Assembly (NCBI GenBank): GCA_031285345.1
Contig: JAITWI010000082.1
Coordinates: 1 to 41,753 of the forward strand
Source of the DNA: Alistipes sp.
Lineage (GTDB): Bacteria > Bacteroidota > Bacteroidia > Bacteroidales > Rikenellaceae
Length of the DNA stretch: 41,753 bases
Reading direction: 5' to 3'
Both the position numbers and the translations under genes were made by a program. The notes under the pieces were generated by a model that was not told the origin of the DNA, did no database searches, and saw only the letters and a list, made by a program, of their open reading frames with translations. Positions 1-8,237 of this stretch are shown in pieces; position 1 is the first letter of the stretch, and the number at the start of each line of letters is the position of its first letter.

Positions 1-507
1 ACCGGAACCTGAACCTGAACCTGAACCCACCCCCGAGGCGAGACTATCCGCCGCGCCCGCGCCGCCACCGGAACCCGAACCCGCCGCCGCACCAATTCCG
101 AAGTCCGCCCCGCTCCCCATCTCATCCAAGGCTCCGACCGCCCCCCACACGAAGTCGAACAGCGGCGACGAGGGCTCCACCTCGCGCACAAGTCGATATA
201 GCATCTCGGCCATAAACAGCGCTATGGTGCTCTTGCGCACGTCGAACGGCGTGGAACGCAAAGGCACCACCGCCCTCATCTCGCGAATGCGGTGCATCTC
301 GCCCCGCGGCGGCACGATTCCCTCCAACTCCAGCGCGAACATCGGTTGCAGCAGCGCCCCCTTGTTGCCGTGGCCGCGCCCGCTGCGCACCCCCTGCACC
401 ATATACGACTGCCGCCCGAGGGTATCCGTCAACAGATACGCCACGAGCGACGAGTCGCCATACTTGATGGTGTGCAGGACTATCCCGCGAGCCTTGTATG
501 ATCTCAT
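1..507 (-). CDS. recO: DNA repair protein RecO (partial, C-terminus outside window)
   Basis: RecO anneals DNA strands and helps RecR load RecA on SSB-coated DNA in recombinational repair in the cytoplasm. Reading leftward from the ATG at 507-505, the protein begins MRSYKARGIVLHTIKYGDSS and continues through LTDTLGRQSYMVQGVR, the RecO N-terminal OB-fold signature. The frame is open for 169 codons to the window edge. From about residue 131 it enters a Gly/Ser/Ala-rich stretch ending in repeated Gly-Ser pairs at the edge; this is not part of the usual fold and looks like an inserted linker. The start lies 20 bases after the stop of the outer-membrane-like gene on the same strand, so it probably belongs to that operon. 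The identification is firm. The C-terminal helical and zinc region cannot be seen. Confidence 0.9.
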   Translation of the reverse strand, partial: MRSYKARGIVLHTIKYGDSSLVAYLLTDTLGRQSYMVQGVRSGRGHGNKGALLQPMFALELEGIVPPRGEMHRIREMRAVVPLRSTPFDVRKSTIALFMAEMLYRLVREVEPSSPLFDFVWGAVGALDEMGSGADFGIGAAAGSGSGGGAGAADSLASGVGSGSGSGSG

Positions 508-527
508 TTACAACAGACGCCCCCGAA

Positions 528-1373
528 CTATCTCTCCGAGCGTCCCCGGCCGTCGATCAAAAAGCCGAGCCTGAATCCGGCGACGAACGTGAATCCGCGG
601 TGGGCGAATCCGCCGAATCCGCCGAACCGTCCGTCGTGGTTGCCCCATCGGTCGGTGTCGCCCGCCTCGCGCCGATATATGGAGTAGTCGAACGCCAACC
701 CGGCGTTGAGGTCGAAGAAGGCGCTATGCCCGAGGGCGAAGTGCTTGCCGAAGCGCAATTGCACCGAGGGTTTGAGATAGGATCGGGTTTTAGACCCGCT
801 GCCCCATTCATAGAATGTCAACCCATCCTCCTCGAACGGGAAGTAGCCGCTCTCGAACCACTTCACGCGAAAGAAGTCTACCAACAGCCCCGTCGAGTAG
901 TACCATCCGCGCCGGTGGAACGTATTCTTGAAGACCGCCGACGTGCCCACGCCCCACATGCTGTGGTAGTCGTCCCAGCCCGAGGAGTGGTTGTTGTAGT
1001 CGTCGTTCCAGACCCAATCCGAGTCGCGCGGCGAGGCTATGTAGCCCGTGATGCTGGTGCCGAACCAGTGGCCGGGGCGCGGCAGCTCCACCTCGAAGTC
1101 GAACTTCAGGCCGTTGTCCACCAACTTGAACGGGCTCACGGCTACTATGTAGCGGCGAGCCGGAGCCTCCCCGGAGACCGCCCCCGTCTCCGGCAGCCAG
1201 TAGATGCGAAGCGGCCGCACCATGCGGTATGTGCCCACCGTCGCGGCTTGCGTGCGGATGGCCCGCCTGCCCACCGAATAGCTGTAACGCTCTTGACAGT
1301 GGGCGTCGCCGGCCCAAAACGTCATCGAAGAGAGCGCCGTCAAAAGCAGCGCCGAAAATATTATCTTTCTCAT
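528..1373 (-). CDS. Secreted, probable outer-membrane protein of unknown function
   Basis: This 281-residue protein starts MRKIIFSALLLTALSSMTFW, a Sec signal peptide with likely cleavage near residue 27 (DAHCQ). The mature part is rich in aromatic residues and glycine in alternating, strand-like segments (for example GWYYSTGLLVDFFRVKWF, YLKPSVQLRFGKHFALG and GFTFVAGFRLGFLI), as in small beta-barrels of the outer membrane. The extreme C-terminus (DGRGRSER) is not the aromatic residue typical of barrels, so the barrel call is an inference. No family is recognised with certainty. Its start overlaps the stop of the LVIVD lipoprotein gene by 4 bases (ATGA), implying translational coupling. The context suggests an envelope partner of the two LVIVD-repeat proteins. 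Confidence 0.75.
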   Translation of the reverse strand: MRKIIFSALLLTALSSMTFWAGDAHCQERYSYSVGRRAIRTQAATVGTYRMVRPLRIYWLPETGAVSGEAPARRYIVAVSPFKLVDNGLKFDFEVELPRPGHWFGTSITGYIASPRDSDWVWNDDYNNHSSGWDDYHSMWGVGTSAVFKNTFHRRGWYYSTGLLVDFFRVKWFESGYFPFEEDGLTFYEWGSGSKTRSYLKPSVQLRFGKHFALGHSAFFDLNAGLAFDYSIYRREAGDTDRWGNHDGRFGGFGGFAHRGFTFVAGFRLGFLIDGRGRSER

Positions 1374-2197
1374 AACTGCGTCCTCAGGTCGATTTTACTG
1401 ATGAATGTGAACTTCTCGCGGTCGTATCCCAACTGGTAGAGGCCGTCGGCGCCGATCACCAACAACCGTCCGTCGAGCGCGATGCAGTCGTAGGCGTCGG
1501 CCCGCCGGAGCTCCGGAATCGTGCTCGACACATACAGCCCCTTAAGGTCGTTGGGGTCGCTGATGTCGTAGGCCTTCACCATGTCGTTGTCGCACACGAA
1601 CACCATCTTGGCCTGGCCGTCGACCGCCAACCCACGCGGCGAGGACATACTCACCTCGCTTAAACGAATAGGATCTTCGATGTCGGTGATGTCGTACACC
1701 TGCAATACGTTGCCGCTGTTGCCGCACCACCACCCCAGGTCGCTGTTGAGGGTCACGAACGCCAGATTGCCGTATGCCACCACCGGGTCGCAGCTTCTGA
1801 AGTGGCTCACCATAGAGAGCCTATTCGGAAAGGCGGGGTTCGTCACGTCGTAGATGTACATCGCGTTTCGCGAACCGACGAACAGAAAGTTGTCCATCGT
1901 GAATATCGTCTCGATGTCGATGCCGATGCGCACGTCGTTCACATCCAGCGGAGAGGTCGGGTCGACTATCGAGAATACGTTGAGGTTTTGGTCGTCCACC
2001 GTGTAGAGGTAGTCGCCGTTGATGGTGAAGCGCGCCATCGAGCCGCCCTGACTGCTTTCGTTCCCCACTCCGTTCGGACTACCGCCCCCGTCTGACGGCG
2101 CTTCGCAACCGGACAGAATCGTCGCCGCCGAAAGGAGCGCCACCCAAGCCGTCGCCACGAGCGCGCGGCCGCCGCAAAATAACTTAATATCCTTCAT
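1370..2197 (-). CDS. LVIVD-repeat lipoprotein
   Basis: This 275-residue protein has a lipobox (L-S-G-C, Cys31) after a hydrophobic segment, so it should be a lipoprotein. From about residue 54 it is a chain of repeats of the LVIVD type: YLYTVDDQNLNVFSIVDPTS, MYIYDVTNPAFP, LQVYDITDIEDP and VKAYDISDPNDL. Such repeats are predicted to build a beta-propeller. The residue after the lipid Cys is Glu, followed by a short Ser/Gly linker. Its start overlaps the end of the upstream shorter LVIVD gene by 14 bases, and its stop overlaps the downstream gene by 4 bases, so the three are surely co-transcribed. LVIVD proteins are common in Bacteroidota and have no well-established function. Ligand binding or assembly at the cell surface is a guess. 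Confidence 0.8.
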   Translation of the reverse strand: MKDIKLFCGGRALVATAWVALLSAATILSGCEAPSDGGGSPNGVGNESSQGGSMARFTINGDYLYTVDDQNLNVFSIVDPTSPLDVNDVRIGIDIETIFTMDNFLFVGSRNAMYIYDVTNPAFPNRLSMVSHFRSCDPVVAYGNLAFVTLNSDLGWWCGNSGNVLQVYDITDIEDPIRLSEVSMSSPRGLAVDGQAKMVFVCDNDMVKAYDISDPNDLKGLYVSSTIPELRRADAYDCIALDGRLLVIGADGLYQLGYDREKFTFISKIDLRTQL

Positions 2198-2690
2198 AAT
2201 AGTTGCCGTTATCGGTTACACCTCTCCAGCCCACGAGGATCATGCCATGCGGCTGGTCGTAATATCTCTCGCCCGTGGGACTGGCCGGCTCGGGGAAGAA
2301 GTTTTTGATGCGTCGGGTCACCACCCCCGTCACAAGGTTGAAGGCCACGAAGTCGACCGCGTTGTCCAGATACAGTATGTCGTTCTTCACCGCCACGTCC
2401 ATGCAGCCCGGAGCCACTATGAACGATTTCGGGGTGGGGTTGCGCGGGTCGGAGTTGTCGATGATGTGTATGCCGCGGTAGCGTTCGACGATGAATATGT
2501 CGTCGCCGGCGATCCAAATTTTGCCCGGGTCGATCATCCCTCGCGGCTCGGCGGCGTACTTGACCGACCGCTCCAGCTCGGCGCGCTCCATAAACAGCGG
2601 CACATAGTCGCCGTAGCGGTCGGGCGCCACGTCCGACGAGGCCAAAAGCCACACCGCGGCGAGCACGGTAAACAGAAGGAGTCTTTTCAT
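2184..2690 (-). CDS. Short LVIVD-like exported protein
   Basis: This 168-residue protein starts at MKRLLLFTVL; an in-frame start 18 codons upstream would place a basic stretch before the signal peptide and overlap the promoter, so the later ATG at 2690-2688 is preferred. A signal peptide (about residues 1-20) precedes repeat units such as IFIVERYRGIHIIDNSDPRN and ILYLDNAVDFVAFNLVTG, which match the LVIVD pattern. There is no lipobox. The tail, after RRIKNFFPEPASP, is unrelated to the repeat and includes MILVGWRGVTDNGN. It is the first gene of a probable operon with the LVIVD lipoprotein, the outer-membrane-like protein and recO, behind a TATCTTTG box. It is short for this family, possibly half of a split propeller whose other half is the next gene. 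Confidence 0.72.
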   Translation of the reverse strand: MKRLLLFTVLAAVWLLASSDVAPDRYGDYVPLFMERAELERSVKYAAEPRGMIDPGKIWIAGDDIFIVERYRGIHIIDNSDPRNPTPKSFIVAPGCMDVAVKNDILYLDNAVDFVAFNLVTGVVTRRIKNFFPEPASPTGERYYDQPHGMILVGWRGVTDNGNYYEGY

Positions 2691-2741
2691 AAGCAGTGGT
2701 TTTAGTGGTTTTAGAGGGCGTTTTCGGACGCCTACCAAAAA

Positions 2742-2749
2742 CAAAGATA
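2742..2749 (-). promoter_or_regulatory. Bacteroidota -7 box for the LVIVD operon
   Basis: On the minus strand this reads TATCTTTG, an exact match to the TAnnTTTG consensus, 51 bases before the ATG at 2690. No clear -33 TTTG is visible because the region holds the rubrerythrin terminator hairpin. Confidence 0.6.
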
Positions 2750-2751
2750 CG

Positions 2752-2778
2752 AAAAAAGTGCGGAAGTCCGCACTTTTT
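2752..2778 (-). terminator. Rho-independent terminator after rubrerythrin
   Basis: The arms at 2753-2764 and 2767-2778 are perfect inverse complements: GTGCGG/CCGCAC flanked by A5/T5, with a tight centre. Read on the minus strand the hairpin ends in a T run, about 70 bases downstream of the rubrerythrin stop. It lies directly beside the -7 box of the next operon. Confidence 0.7.
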
Positions 2779-2846
2779 CACTCGGTCACCGCACTTTTTT
2801 ACGCTAAAATAGCCGGACGTTCCGCTCCGAACGACCCGCCGCGAAA

Positions 2847-3422
2847 TCAATAGTTTTCCTTTCGGGGCTCGAAATAGGCCTTGGGATGTTGGCAGGCGGG
2901 GCACTTTTCGGGCGCTTTTTTGCCCGTGTGCACATACCCGCAGTTGCGGCATTGCCACACGATCTCGCCGTCGCGCTCGAACACCTTGTCCTCCACCACC
3001 CGCTCCAGCAATGCGCGGTAGCGGCGTTCGTGCTCGGCCTCCACCATCGCCACGCGGCGGAAAGTCTCGGCGATGGCAGGAAAGCCCTCGGCGTCGGCCG
3101 TCTCGGCGAATTCGCGGTAGAGTTCGTCCCACTCCTCGTGCTCGCCGTCGGCGGCCTCCAACAGGTTCTCGGCGGTGGTGCCTATCATGCCGGCGGGGTA
3201 GGTGGCGGTGATCTCCACCGGGCCCCCTTCGAGATACTTGAAGAACTTCTTGGCGTGCTCTTTCTCCTGCTCGGCGGTTTCGAGGAATATGCCCGCGATC
3301 TGCTCGTAGCCCTCTTTCTTGGCCACGCTGGCGAAGAAGGTGTAGCGGTTGCGCGCCTGACTCTCGCCGGCGAACGATTTCAATAGATTTTGCTCGGTTT
3401 TGGTTCCTTTAACGCTTTTCAT
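2847..3422 (-). CDS. rbr: Rubrerythrin
   Basis: Rubrerythrin is a cytoplasmic diiron peroxidase that reduces hydrogen peroxide in anaerobes, with electrons passing through its rubredoxin-like domain. The 191-residue protein has the full set of expected residues: Glu20, the ExxH motifs Glu53-His56 and Glu128-His131, and Glu94/Glu97 in the four-helix bundle; then a rubredoxin-type iron site from Cys158, Cys161, Cys174 and Cys177 in CRNCGY and CPACQHP. The ATG at 3422 gives the family's usual N-terminus ([20 protein letters not shown]); longer in-frame starts would run into the promoter. It is monocistronic, divergent from the epimerase gene, with its own terminator. The length is normal. An oxidative-stress role fits a strict anaerobe. 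Confidence 0.96.
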   Translation of the reverse strand: MKSVKGTKTEQNLLKSFAGESQARNRYTFFASVAKKEGYEQIAGIFLETAEQEKEHAKKFFKYLEGGPVEITATYPAGMIGTTAENLLEAADGEHEEWDELYREFAETADAEGFPAIAETFRRVAMVEAEHERRYRALLERVVEDKVFERDGEIVWQCRNCGYVHTGKKAPEKCPACQHPKAYFEPRKENY

Positions 3423-3450
3423 ATCGAGGATTTGTTTGATTGGTTCGGTG

Positions 3451-3458
3451 CAAATATA
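3451..3458 (-). promoter_or_regulatory. -7 box for rubrerythrin
   Basis: The minus strand reads TATATTTG (TAnnTTTG), 28 bases before the ATG at 3422. No clear TTTG is seen at the -33 position. Confidence 0.5.
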
Positions 3459-3482
3459 GTGCCTGTTATTGGTGATTTTTAA

Positions 3483-3514
3483 TTTGGTGTTCCCGAAATA
3501 GTTCCATACCTTTG
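3483..3514 (+). promoter_or_regulatory. Promoter of the methylmalonyl-CoA decarboxylase operon
   Basis: TTTG at 3483-3486, then 20 bases, then TACCTTTG at 3507-3514: a full Bacteroidota sigma-ABfr-type promoter. It leaves a leader of roughly 70 bases before the epimerase ATG at 3589. Confidence 0.7.
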
Positions 3515-3588
3515 CGGGATTAAAAAACCGCCATTTGTAACGGGGCCTTAACCGGCTCAAAACCACAATCTTAAAAAAGAACTGCGAA

Positions 3589-4002
3589 ATGAACATTTCA
3601 CACATCGAGCACCTGGGCATCGCCGTTAAGAATCTCGAAGAAGCCATTCCCTACTACGAAAAGGTGTTGGGACTCAAATGTTACAACATCGAAGAGGTCG
3701 CCGACCAAAAGGTGCGCACCGCCTTTTTTAAGGTGGGCGACACCAAAATCGAACTCCTGGAGCCGATGAGCGAAGAGAGCACCATCGCCAAGTTTATCGA
3801 AAACAGGGGTGAAGGGGTGCACCACGTGGCATTCGCCGTAGACGGCGTGGCAAACGCTTTGGCGGAGGTCGAAGAGAAGGGCGTGCGCCTGATCGACAAA
3901 GCCCCCCGCGGAGGCGCCGAGGGACTCAACATCGCCTTCCTCCACCCCAAATCGACCCAGGGAGTTCTCACCGAACTGTGCGAACCGGGCGCGGCGAAGT
4001 AA
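3589..4002 (+). CDS. mce: Methylmalonyl-CoA epimerase
   Basis: This 137-residue protein interconverts (S)- and (R)-methylmalonyl-CoA, linking the B12-dependent mutase to the decarboxylase encoded just downstream. It belongs to the vicinal-oxygen-chelate fold: it opens [19 protein letters not shown], and the family metal-binding positions appear in [19 protein letters not shown] and LTELCEP. The length matches the family. It is the first gene of a five-gene operon, 30 bases before mmdA, behind a good promoter. This placement next to the decarboxylase is expected for bacteria fermenting succinate to propionate. No oddities are seen. Confidence 0.95.
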   Translation: MNISHIEHLGIAVKNLEEAIPYYEKVLGLKCYNIEEVADQKVRTAFFKVGDTKIELLEPMSEESTIAKFIENRGEGVHHVAFAVDGVANALAEVEEKGVRLIDKAPRGGAEGLNIAFLHPKSTQGVLTELCEPGAAK

Positions 4003-4032
4003 ATCACGAACAAACAAAAAAACCAAAATAAA

Positions 4033-5598
4033 ATGAGCAATATTCAGGAAAAGGTCGGTCAGTTGATCGCCAGGCGCGAGAAGGCGCATCTGGGCGGCGG
4101 ACAAAAACGCATCGACAGCCAGCACGCAAAGGGCAAATTCACCGCACGCGAGAGGATCCACATGCTCCTCGACGAGGGTAGCTTCGAGGAGTTCGACATG
4201 TTCGTCGAGCACCGCTGCACCAACTTCGGCATGGAGAAGGAGCACTACTTCGGCGACGGCGTGGTGACGGGCTACGGCACGGTCAGCGGCCGTCTGGTGT
4301 ATGTGTTCGCGCAGGACTTCACGGTCTACGGCGGCTCGCTGTCGAAGACCATGTCGGAGAAGATATGCAAGGTGATGGACATGGCGATGCGCAACGGCGC
4401 CCCCATCATCGGCATCAACGACTCGGGCGGCGCGCGTATTCAGGAGGGCGTCGACGCACTGGCCGGTTACGCCGATATCTTCCAGCGCAACGTGATGGCT
4501 TCGGGCGTCGTGCCGCAGATTTCGGCCATCTTCGGCCCGTCGGCCGGCGGCGCGGTATACTCTCCCGCCCTCACCGACTTCGTGATCATGAAGAAGAACT
4601 CCAGCTACATGTTCCTCACGGGCCCCAAGGTGGTGAAGACCGTCACGGGCGAGGACGTCACGCAGGAGCAGTTGGGCGGCGCGTCGATGCACACCACCAA
4701 ATCGGGTGTGGCCCAATTCTCGATCGACACCGAGGAGGATGGCTTCGAGTTGATCCGCAAGCTGTTGAGCTTCATGCCGCAGAACAACATGGAGGATGCC
4801 CCCCTGGCCGTGTGCAACGACCCGGTGGACAGACTGGAGGACGCGCTCAACGAGATAGTGCCCGACAGCCCCAACAAACCCTACGACATGTACGAGGTGA
4901 TTCGCGCGGTGGTGGACAACGGCGACTTCCTCGAAGCGCACGAGGCCTACGCCAAGAACATCATCACCTGCTTCGCCCGATTCAACGGTCAGAGCGTGGG
5001 TATCATCGCCAACCAGCCCAAATATATGGCGGGCGTGTTGGATATCAACGCGTCGCGTAAGGCGGCCCGCTTCGTGAGGTTCTGCGACTCGTTCAACATT
5101 CCGATCGTCACCTTCGTGGACGTTCCGGGCTTCCTGCCGGGCACGGGTCAGGAGTACGGCGGGGTCATCACCCACGGCGCCAAGCTGCTGTTCGCCTACT
5201 GCGAGGCCACGGTGCCCAAGGTGACCGTCACCCTGCGCAAGGCCTACGGCGGCGCCTACATCGTGATGTCGTCCAAGCATATCCGCGGCGACGTCAACTA
5301 CGCCTGGCCCACCGCCGAGATCGCCGTCATGGGGTCGAGCGGCGCGGTTGAGGTTTTGTACGCCAAGGAGATCGCCGCGCTGGAGGGCAACCCCGAGGAG
5401 AGGGCGAAGTTCATCGCCGAGAAGGAGGCCGAGTATGTCGAAAAGTTCTCGAACCCCTATCAGGCGGCCAAGTACGGCTACATCGACGACATCATCGAGC
5501 CGCGCAACACCCGTTTCCGCGTGATTCGCGCGCTTCAGTCGCTGGCTACCAAACGACTGGTGAACCCGGCCAAGAAACACTCAAATATTCCGTTGTAG
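4033..5598 (+). CDS. mmdA: Methylmalonyl-CoA decarboxylase alpha subunit (carboxyltransferase)
   Basis: This 521-residue subunit is a biotin-dependent acyl-CoA carboxyltransferase. It moves the carboxyl group of methylmalonyl-CoA to the biotin on the small carrier subunit, releasing propionyl-CoA. Both crotonase-like halves are recognisable: in the N-terminal half [19 protein letters not shown] and [17 protein letters not shown], and in the C-terminal half [32 protein letters not shown] and [15 protein letters not shown]. Alone it could be a propionyl-CoA carboxylase beta chain, but there is no biotin carboxylase gene nearby, and OadG-, BCCP- and OadB-like genes follow, which points to the Na+-translocating decarboxylase. 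The gene is full length. Confidence 0.94.
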   Translation: MSNIQEKVGQLIARREKAHLGGGQKRIDSQHAKGKFTARERIHMLLDEGSFEEFDMFVEHRCTNFGMEKEHYFGDGVVTGYGTVSGRLVYVFAQDFTVYGGSLSKTMSEKICKVMDMAMRNGAPIIGINDSGGARIQEGVDALAGYADIFQRNVMASGVVPQISAIFGPSAGGAVYSPALTDFVIMKKNSSYMFLTGPKVVKTVTGEDVTQEQLGGASMHTTKSGVAQFSIDTEEDGFELIRKLLSFMPQNNMEDAPLAVCNDPVDRLEDALNEIVPDSPNKPYDMYEVIRAVVDNGDFLEAHEAYAKNIITCFARFNGQSVGIIANQPKYMAGVLDINASRKAARFVRFCDSFNIPIVTFVDVPGFLPGTGQEYGGVITHGAKLLFAYCEATVPKVTVTLRKAYGGAYIVMSSKHIRGDVNYAWPTAEIAVMGSSGAVEVLYAKEIAALEGNPEERAKFIAEKEAEYVEKFSNPYQAAKYGYIDDIIEPRNTRFRVIRALQSLATKRLVNPAKKHSNIPL

Positions 5599-5600
5599 GC

Positions 5601-6500
5601 ATGAGGAGGATTTTGATGACGATCGTTGCGATTCTCTGCGTCGGAGGTGCACTCCGGGCGCAGGGGGTCGGCAACGTGCGCATAAACGAGGTTCTCGTGA
5701 TAAACGAGGACAACTATGAGGACGACTATGGCCACCGCTCGTCGTGGATCGAGATTTTCAACTCGGGCTACGAGGCGGTCAACGTGTCGTCGTGCTATCT
5801 GGCCGTCACCAAGACCGACGGAACGGAGACCCGCTACGTGATTCCCGACCGCGATCCGGCTACGGCGATGCACGCCCACACCTACCTGGTGTTTTTCTGC
5901 GAAGGCACCGACACCAAGGGGACGTTCTACACAAATTTCACGCTGGACGGGGTCAAGAAGATCACCCTCTATAACGCTGACGGCAAGGGGGTCATCGACG
6001 AATTCGCGATCGACCCGGCCACCCAAAGGGCGGACGTGTCGGTGGGCTATATGAGTGCCGACGGCATCGAGGCTCCGAAGATCGTGAGTCTGCCGCGCAC
6101 GACCCCCAACTCCACCAACGAGACTATTCCGGTGGTTCCCAAGTCGGAACGTTTCCGCCAGAAGGACTCCTCGGGCGGCGTTATGGCCCTTATCGCCATG
6201 TCGGTGGTTTTCAGCGCGCTGATACTCATATTTTTGGTGCTGAAGATATTCGGCTTCACGATGATGAAGTTGCAGGCGCGTCGTCAGGCTCAGCCCGATT
6301 CGCCCGCACCCTCGCCCAAAAAGCAGTCGGCGTCGGATCAGGTGGAGCACGAACTTGCCGCCGCGGCGCTCGCGCTGAAGCTTTTTCAGGAGGAGCTGCA
6401 CGTCAACGAAGCCACCGTCATCACCATCAACCGCGCGTCGAGGGTCTACTCTCCGTGGAGCTCCAAGATCCACGGCATAGCCCCCATGCCCCGCAGGTAA
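5601..6500 (+). CDS. OadG-like decarboxylase subunit with N-terminal lamin-tail domain
   Basis: This 299-residue protein sits where the small delta/gamma subunit (MmdD/OadG) of the Na+-pumping decarboxylase belongs. The order is: signal peptide (residues 1-20, ending RAQ); a lamin-tail-like beta domain (about 26-165) with INEVLVINEDN, SSWIEIFNSGYEAVNVSSCY and KKITLYNADGKGVIDEF; a single membrane helix (about 194-217, VMALIAMSVVFSALILIFLV); and a cytoplasmic tail with a Pro/Ser linker, an Ala-rich helix and VYSPWSSKIHGI. Classical OadG/MmdD proteins have only the helix and tail, under about 150 residues. The lamin-tail part would lie outside the cytoplasmic membrane, in the periplasm. It starts 2 bases after the mmdA stop. 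The subunit role is inferred from position and topology, as sequence identity in OadG is always low. Confidence 0.82.
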   Translation: MRRILMTIVAILCVGGALRAQGVGNVRINEVLVINEDNYEDDYGHRSSWIEIFNSGYEAVNVSSCYLAVTKTDGTETRYVIPDRDPATAMHAHTYLVFFCEGTDTKGTFYTNFTLDGVKKITLYNADGKGVIDEFAIDPATQRADVSVGYMSADGIEAPKIVSLPRTTPNSTNETIPVVPKSERFRQKDSSGGVMALIAMSVVFSALILIFLVLKIFGFTMMKLQARRQAQPDSPAPSPKKQSASDQVEHELAAAALALKLFQEELHVNEATVITINRASRVYSPWSSKIHGIAPMPRR

Positions 6501-6533
6501 ATTCCCCAAACATCAGTATAAACATACAAAAAA

Positions 6534-6986
6534 ATGGCAAAAGAGTATAAATTCAAGATTAACGGTAATAGCTACGACGTCGCCGTGGGCAGCGTCGAGG
6601 GCGGCATGGCCAAGGTGACCGTCAACGGCACCATGTACGAGTTGGAGGTGGAGAGCAACACTCTGCTCAAACCTTCGCCCGCACGTACGGCACAGGTGGC
6701 CCCGGCGACCTATTCGGCGACGGCTCCGGTGGCTCCGGCCAAGATCAACCAGGTCGCAACTTCCACAGGCTCGGCGTCTCCCATGAAGAGTCCGCTTCCG
6801 GGCGTGATCCTCGACGTGAAGGTGCGCGAGGGCGAGAGCGTCAAGGAGGGCCAGCTGCTGATGGTGTTGGAAGCCATGAAGATGGAGAACAACATCGACG
6901 CCCACAAAGCCGGCGTGGTCAAACTCATCAACAAGCGTCAGGGCGACTCGGTTCTGGAGGGCGACGTTTTATTAACTATCGAATAG
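6534..6986 (+). CDS. mmdC: Biotin carboxyl carrier subunit of methylmalonyl-CoA decarboxylase
   Basis: This 150-residue protein carries the biotin that shuttles the carboxyl group from MmdA to the membrane subunit MmdB. The C-terminal biotinyl domain (about 83-150) contains the canonical VLEAMKMENN, with Lys116 as the biotinylated residue, and SPLPGVILDVKVREGESVKEG before it. Residues about 46-82 form a flexible Pro/Ala/Thr linker, normal for this subunit. The N-terminal segment (KEYKFKINGNSYDVAVGSVE) probably docks on partners. The gene lies 33 bases after the OadG-like gene and 4 bases before mmdB. A biotin ligase must act on it from elsewhere in the genome. Confidence 0.95.
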   Translation: MAKEYKFKINGNSYDVAVGSVEGGMAKVTVNGTMYELEVESNTLLKPSPARTAQVAPATYSATAPVAPAKINQVATSTGSASPMKSPLPGVILDVKVREGESVKEGQLLMVLEAMKMENNIDAHKAGVVKLINKRQGDSVLEGDVLLTIE

Positions 6987-6990
6987 AGCC

Positions 6991-8163
6991 ATGCTTACAC
7001 TTTTAGAAAGCAGCGGCTTCGGAACGTTCCTCGCCGACAACTTGCAGACGTTTTGGGCCTTCACCGGCTTTGCGAACGCGACGTGGGGGCACATGGCGAT
7101 GATCGTGGCCGGGCTGTTCTTCCTCTTCATGGGCATAGCCAAGAAGTGGGAGCCCATGCTGTTGGTGCCCATCGGGTTCGGAATCCTCATCGGCAACATC
7201 CCGTTCTTCCCGGGGCTCGACATCGGCATCTACGAGGAGGGTTCGGTGTTGAACTACCTCTATTTCGGGGTGCTCAAAGGGGTCTATCCGCCGCTCATCT
7301 TTTTGGGCATCGGAGCCATGACCGACTTCTCGGCACTGTTGTCCAATCCCAAGCTGATGGCTGTGGGTGCGGCGGCGCAGGCGGGCATCTTCGGAGCGTA
7401 TATCCTCGCATTGGCGTTGGGCTTCCCGGCCAACGAGGCGGGTGCTATCGCTATAATCGGAGGAGCCGACGGCCCCACGGCTATATTCTTGGCATCGAAG
7501 CTCGCTCCCCAATATCTGGGTGCGATAGCTATCGCGGCCTACTCCTACATGGCCCTCGTGCCGCTCATTCAGCCGCCCGTGATGAGGATGCTGACCAGCA
7601 AAAAGGAGCGCCTCATCAGAATGCCGTCGCCCCGCCCCGTGTCGCAGACGGAGAAGATACTTTTCCCGATCGTGGGATTCCTGCTCACCTGCTTCATCGT
7701 TCCGTCGGCGCTGCCTCTGTTGGGTATGTTGCTGTTGGGCAACTTGTTGAAGGAGTGCGGAGTGACGAAGCGTCTGGCAACCACGGCGGGCGGTCCGCTG
7801 ATCGACATCGTGACGATCCTTATCGGCCTCACCGTCGGCGCGTCGACCCAGGCGACCACGTTCCTTACGTGGCAGTCGATAGCGATATTCTTCCTCGGTG
7901 CAGCCTCGTTCTTTGTGGCCACGTTCTTCGGGGTGTCGTTCGTGAAGTTCCTCAACCTGTTCCTCAAGGATGGCAACAAGATCAACCCGCTGATCGGCAA
8001 CGCCGGTGTGTCGGCAGTTCCCGCGGCCGCTCGCGTGTCGCAGGAGGTGGGGCTGAGATACGACAAGACCAACCACCTGCTTATGCACGCGATGGGTCCC
8101 AACGTGGCCGGCGTGATCGGTTCGGCCGTCGCCGCCGGGGTGCTGCTGGGCTTTTTGGGGTAG
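6991..8163 (+). CDS. mmdB: Na+-translocating decarboxylase beta subunit
   Basis: This 390-residue integral membrane protein decarboxylates carboxybiotin and exports Na+. It is strongly hydrophobic with about nine helices. The key family motifs are present: GGADGPTAIFLASKLAP with Asp160, corresponding to the essential Asp of OadB that binds Na+, and GNAGVSAVPAAARVSQ, the second conserved sodium/decarboxylation region. The N-terminus and length match OadB/MmdB/GcdB proteins. The substrate cannot be read from this subunit alone; the neighbouring epimerase and MmdA argue for methylmalonyl-CoA over oxaloacetate or glutaconyl-CoA. It is the last gene of the operon, followed by a strong terminator. 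Confidence 0.95.
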   Translation: MLTLLESSGFGTFLADNLQTFWAFTGFANATWGHMAMIVAGLFFLFMGIAKKWEPMLLVPIGFGILIGNIPFFPGLDIGIYEEGSVLNYLYFGVLKGVYPPLIFLGIGAMTDFSALLSNPKLMAVGAAAQAGIFGAYILALALGFPANEAGAIAIIGGADGPTAIFLASKLAPQYLGAIAIAAYSYMALVPLIQPPVMRMLTSKKERLIRMPSPRPVSQTEKILFPIVGFLLTCFIVPSALPLLGMLLLGNLLKECGVTKRLATTAGGPLIDIVTILIGLTVGASTQATTFLTWQSIAIFFLGAASFFVATFFGVSFVKFLNLFLKDGNKINPLIGNAGVSAVPAAARVSQEVGLRYDKTNHLLMHAMGPNVAGVIGSAVAAGVLLGFLG

Positions 8164-8181
8164 TCGAATACCGAATAAATA

Positions 8182-8216
8182 AGATTTGGGCGCGTATCAA
8201 ATACGCGCCCAAATCT
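8182..8216 (+). terminator. Strong terminator after the decarboxylase operon
   Basis: A perfect 16-bp stem: 8182-8197 and 8201-8216, with loop CAA and GGGCGCG in the arms. It starts 18 bases after the mmdB stop and is followed by GTTTGTGTTT. The other strand also ends in a T-rich stretch, so it may serve the convergent small gene as well. Confidence 0.85.
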
Positions 8217-8237
8217 GTTTGTGTTTACAAAGAATTG

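Noticed and set aside
498-1439. A 313-codon plus-strand frame
   Set aside because: Antisense of the outer-membrane-like gene, which has a signal peptide and coupled neighbours.
3598-5580. A 660-codon open frame on the minus strand
   Set aside because: It is the antisense of mmdA and mce, kept open by GC-rich codon bias; no family motif or promoter.
4033-5598. Propionyl-CoA carboxylase beta chain
   Set aside because: No biotin carboxylase gene; the OadG-, BCCP- and OadB-like genes that follow fit a Na+-decarboxylase.
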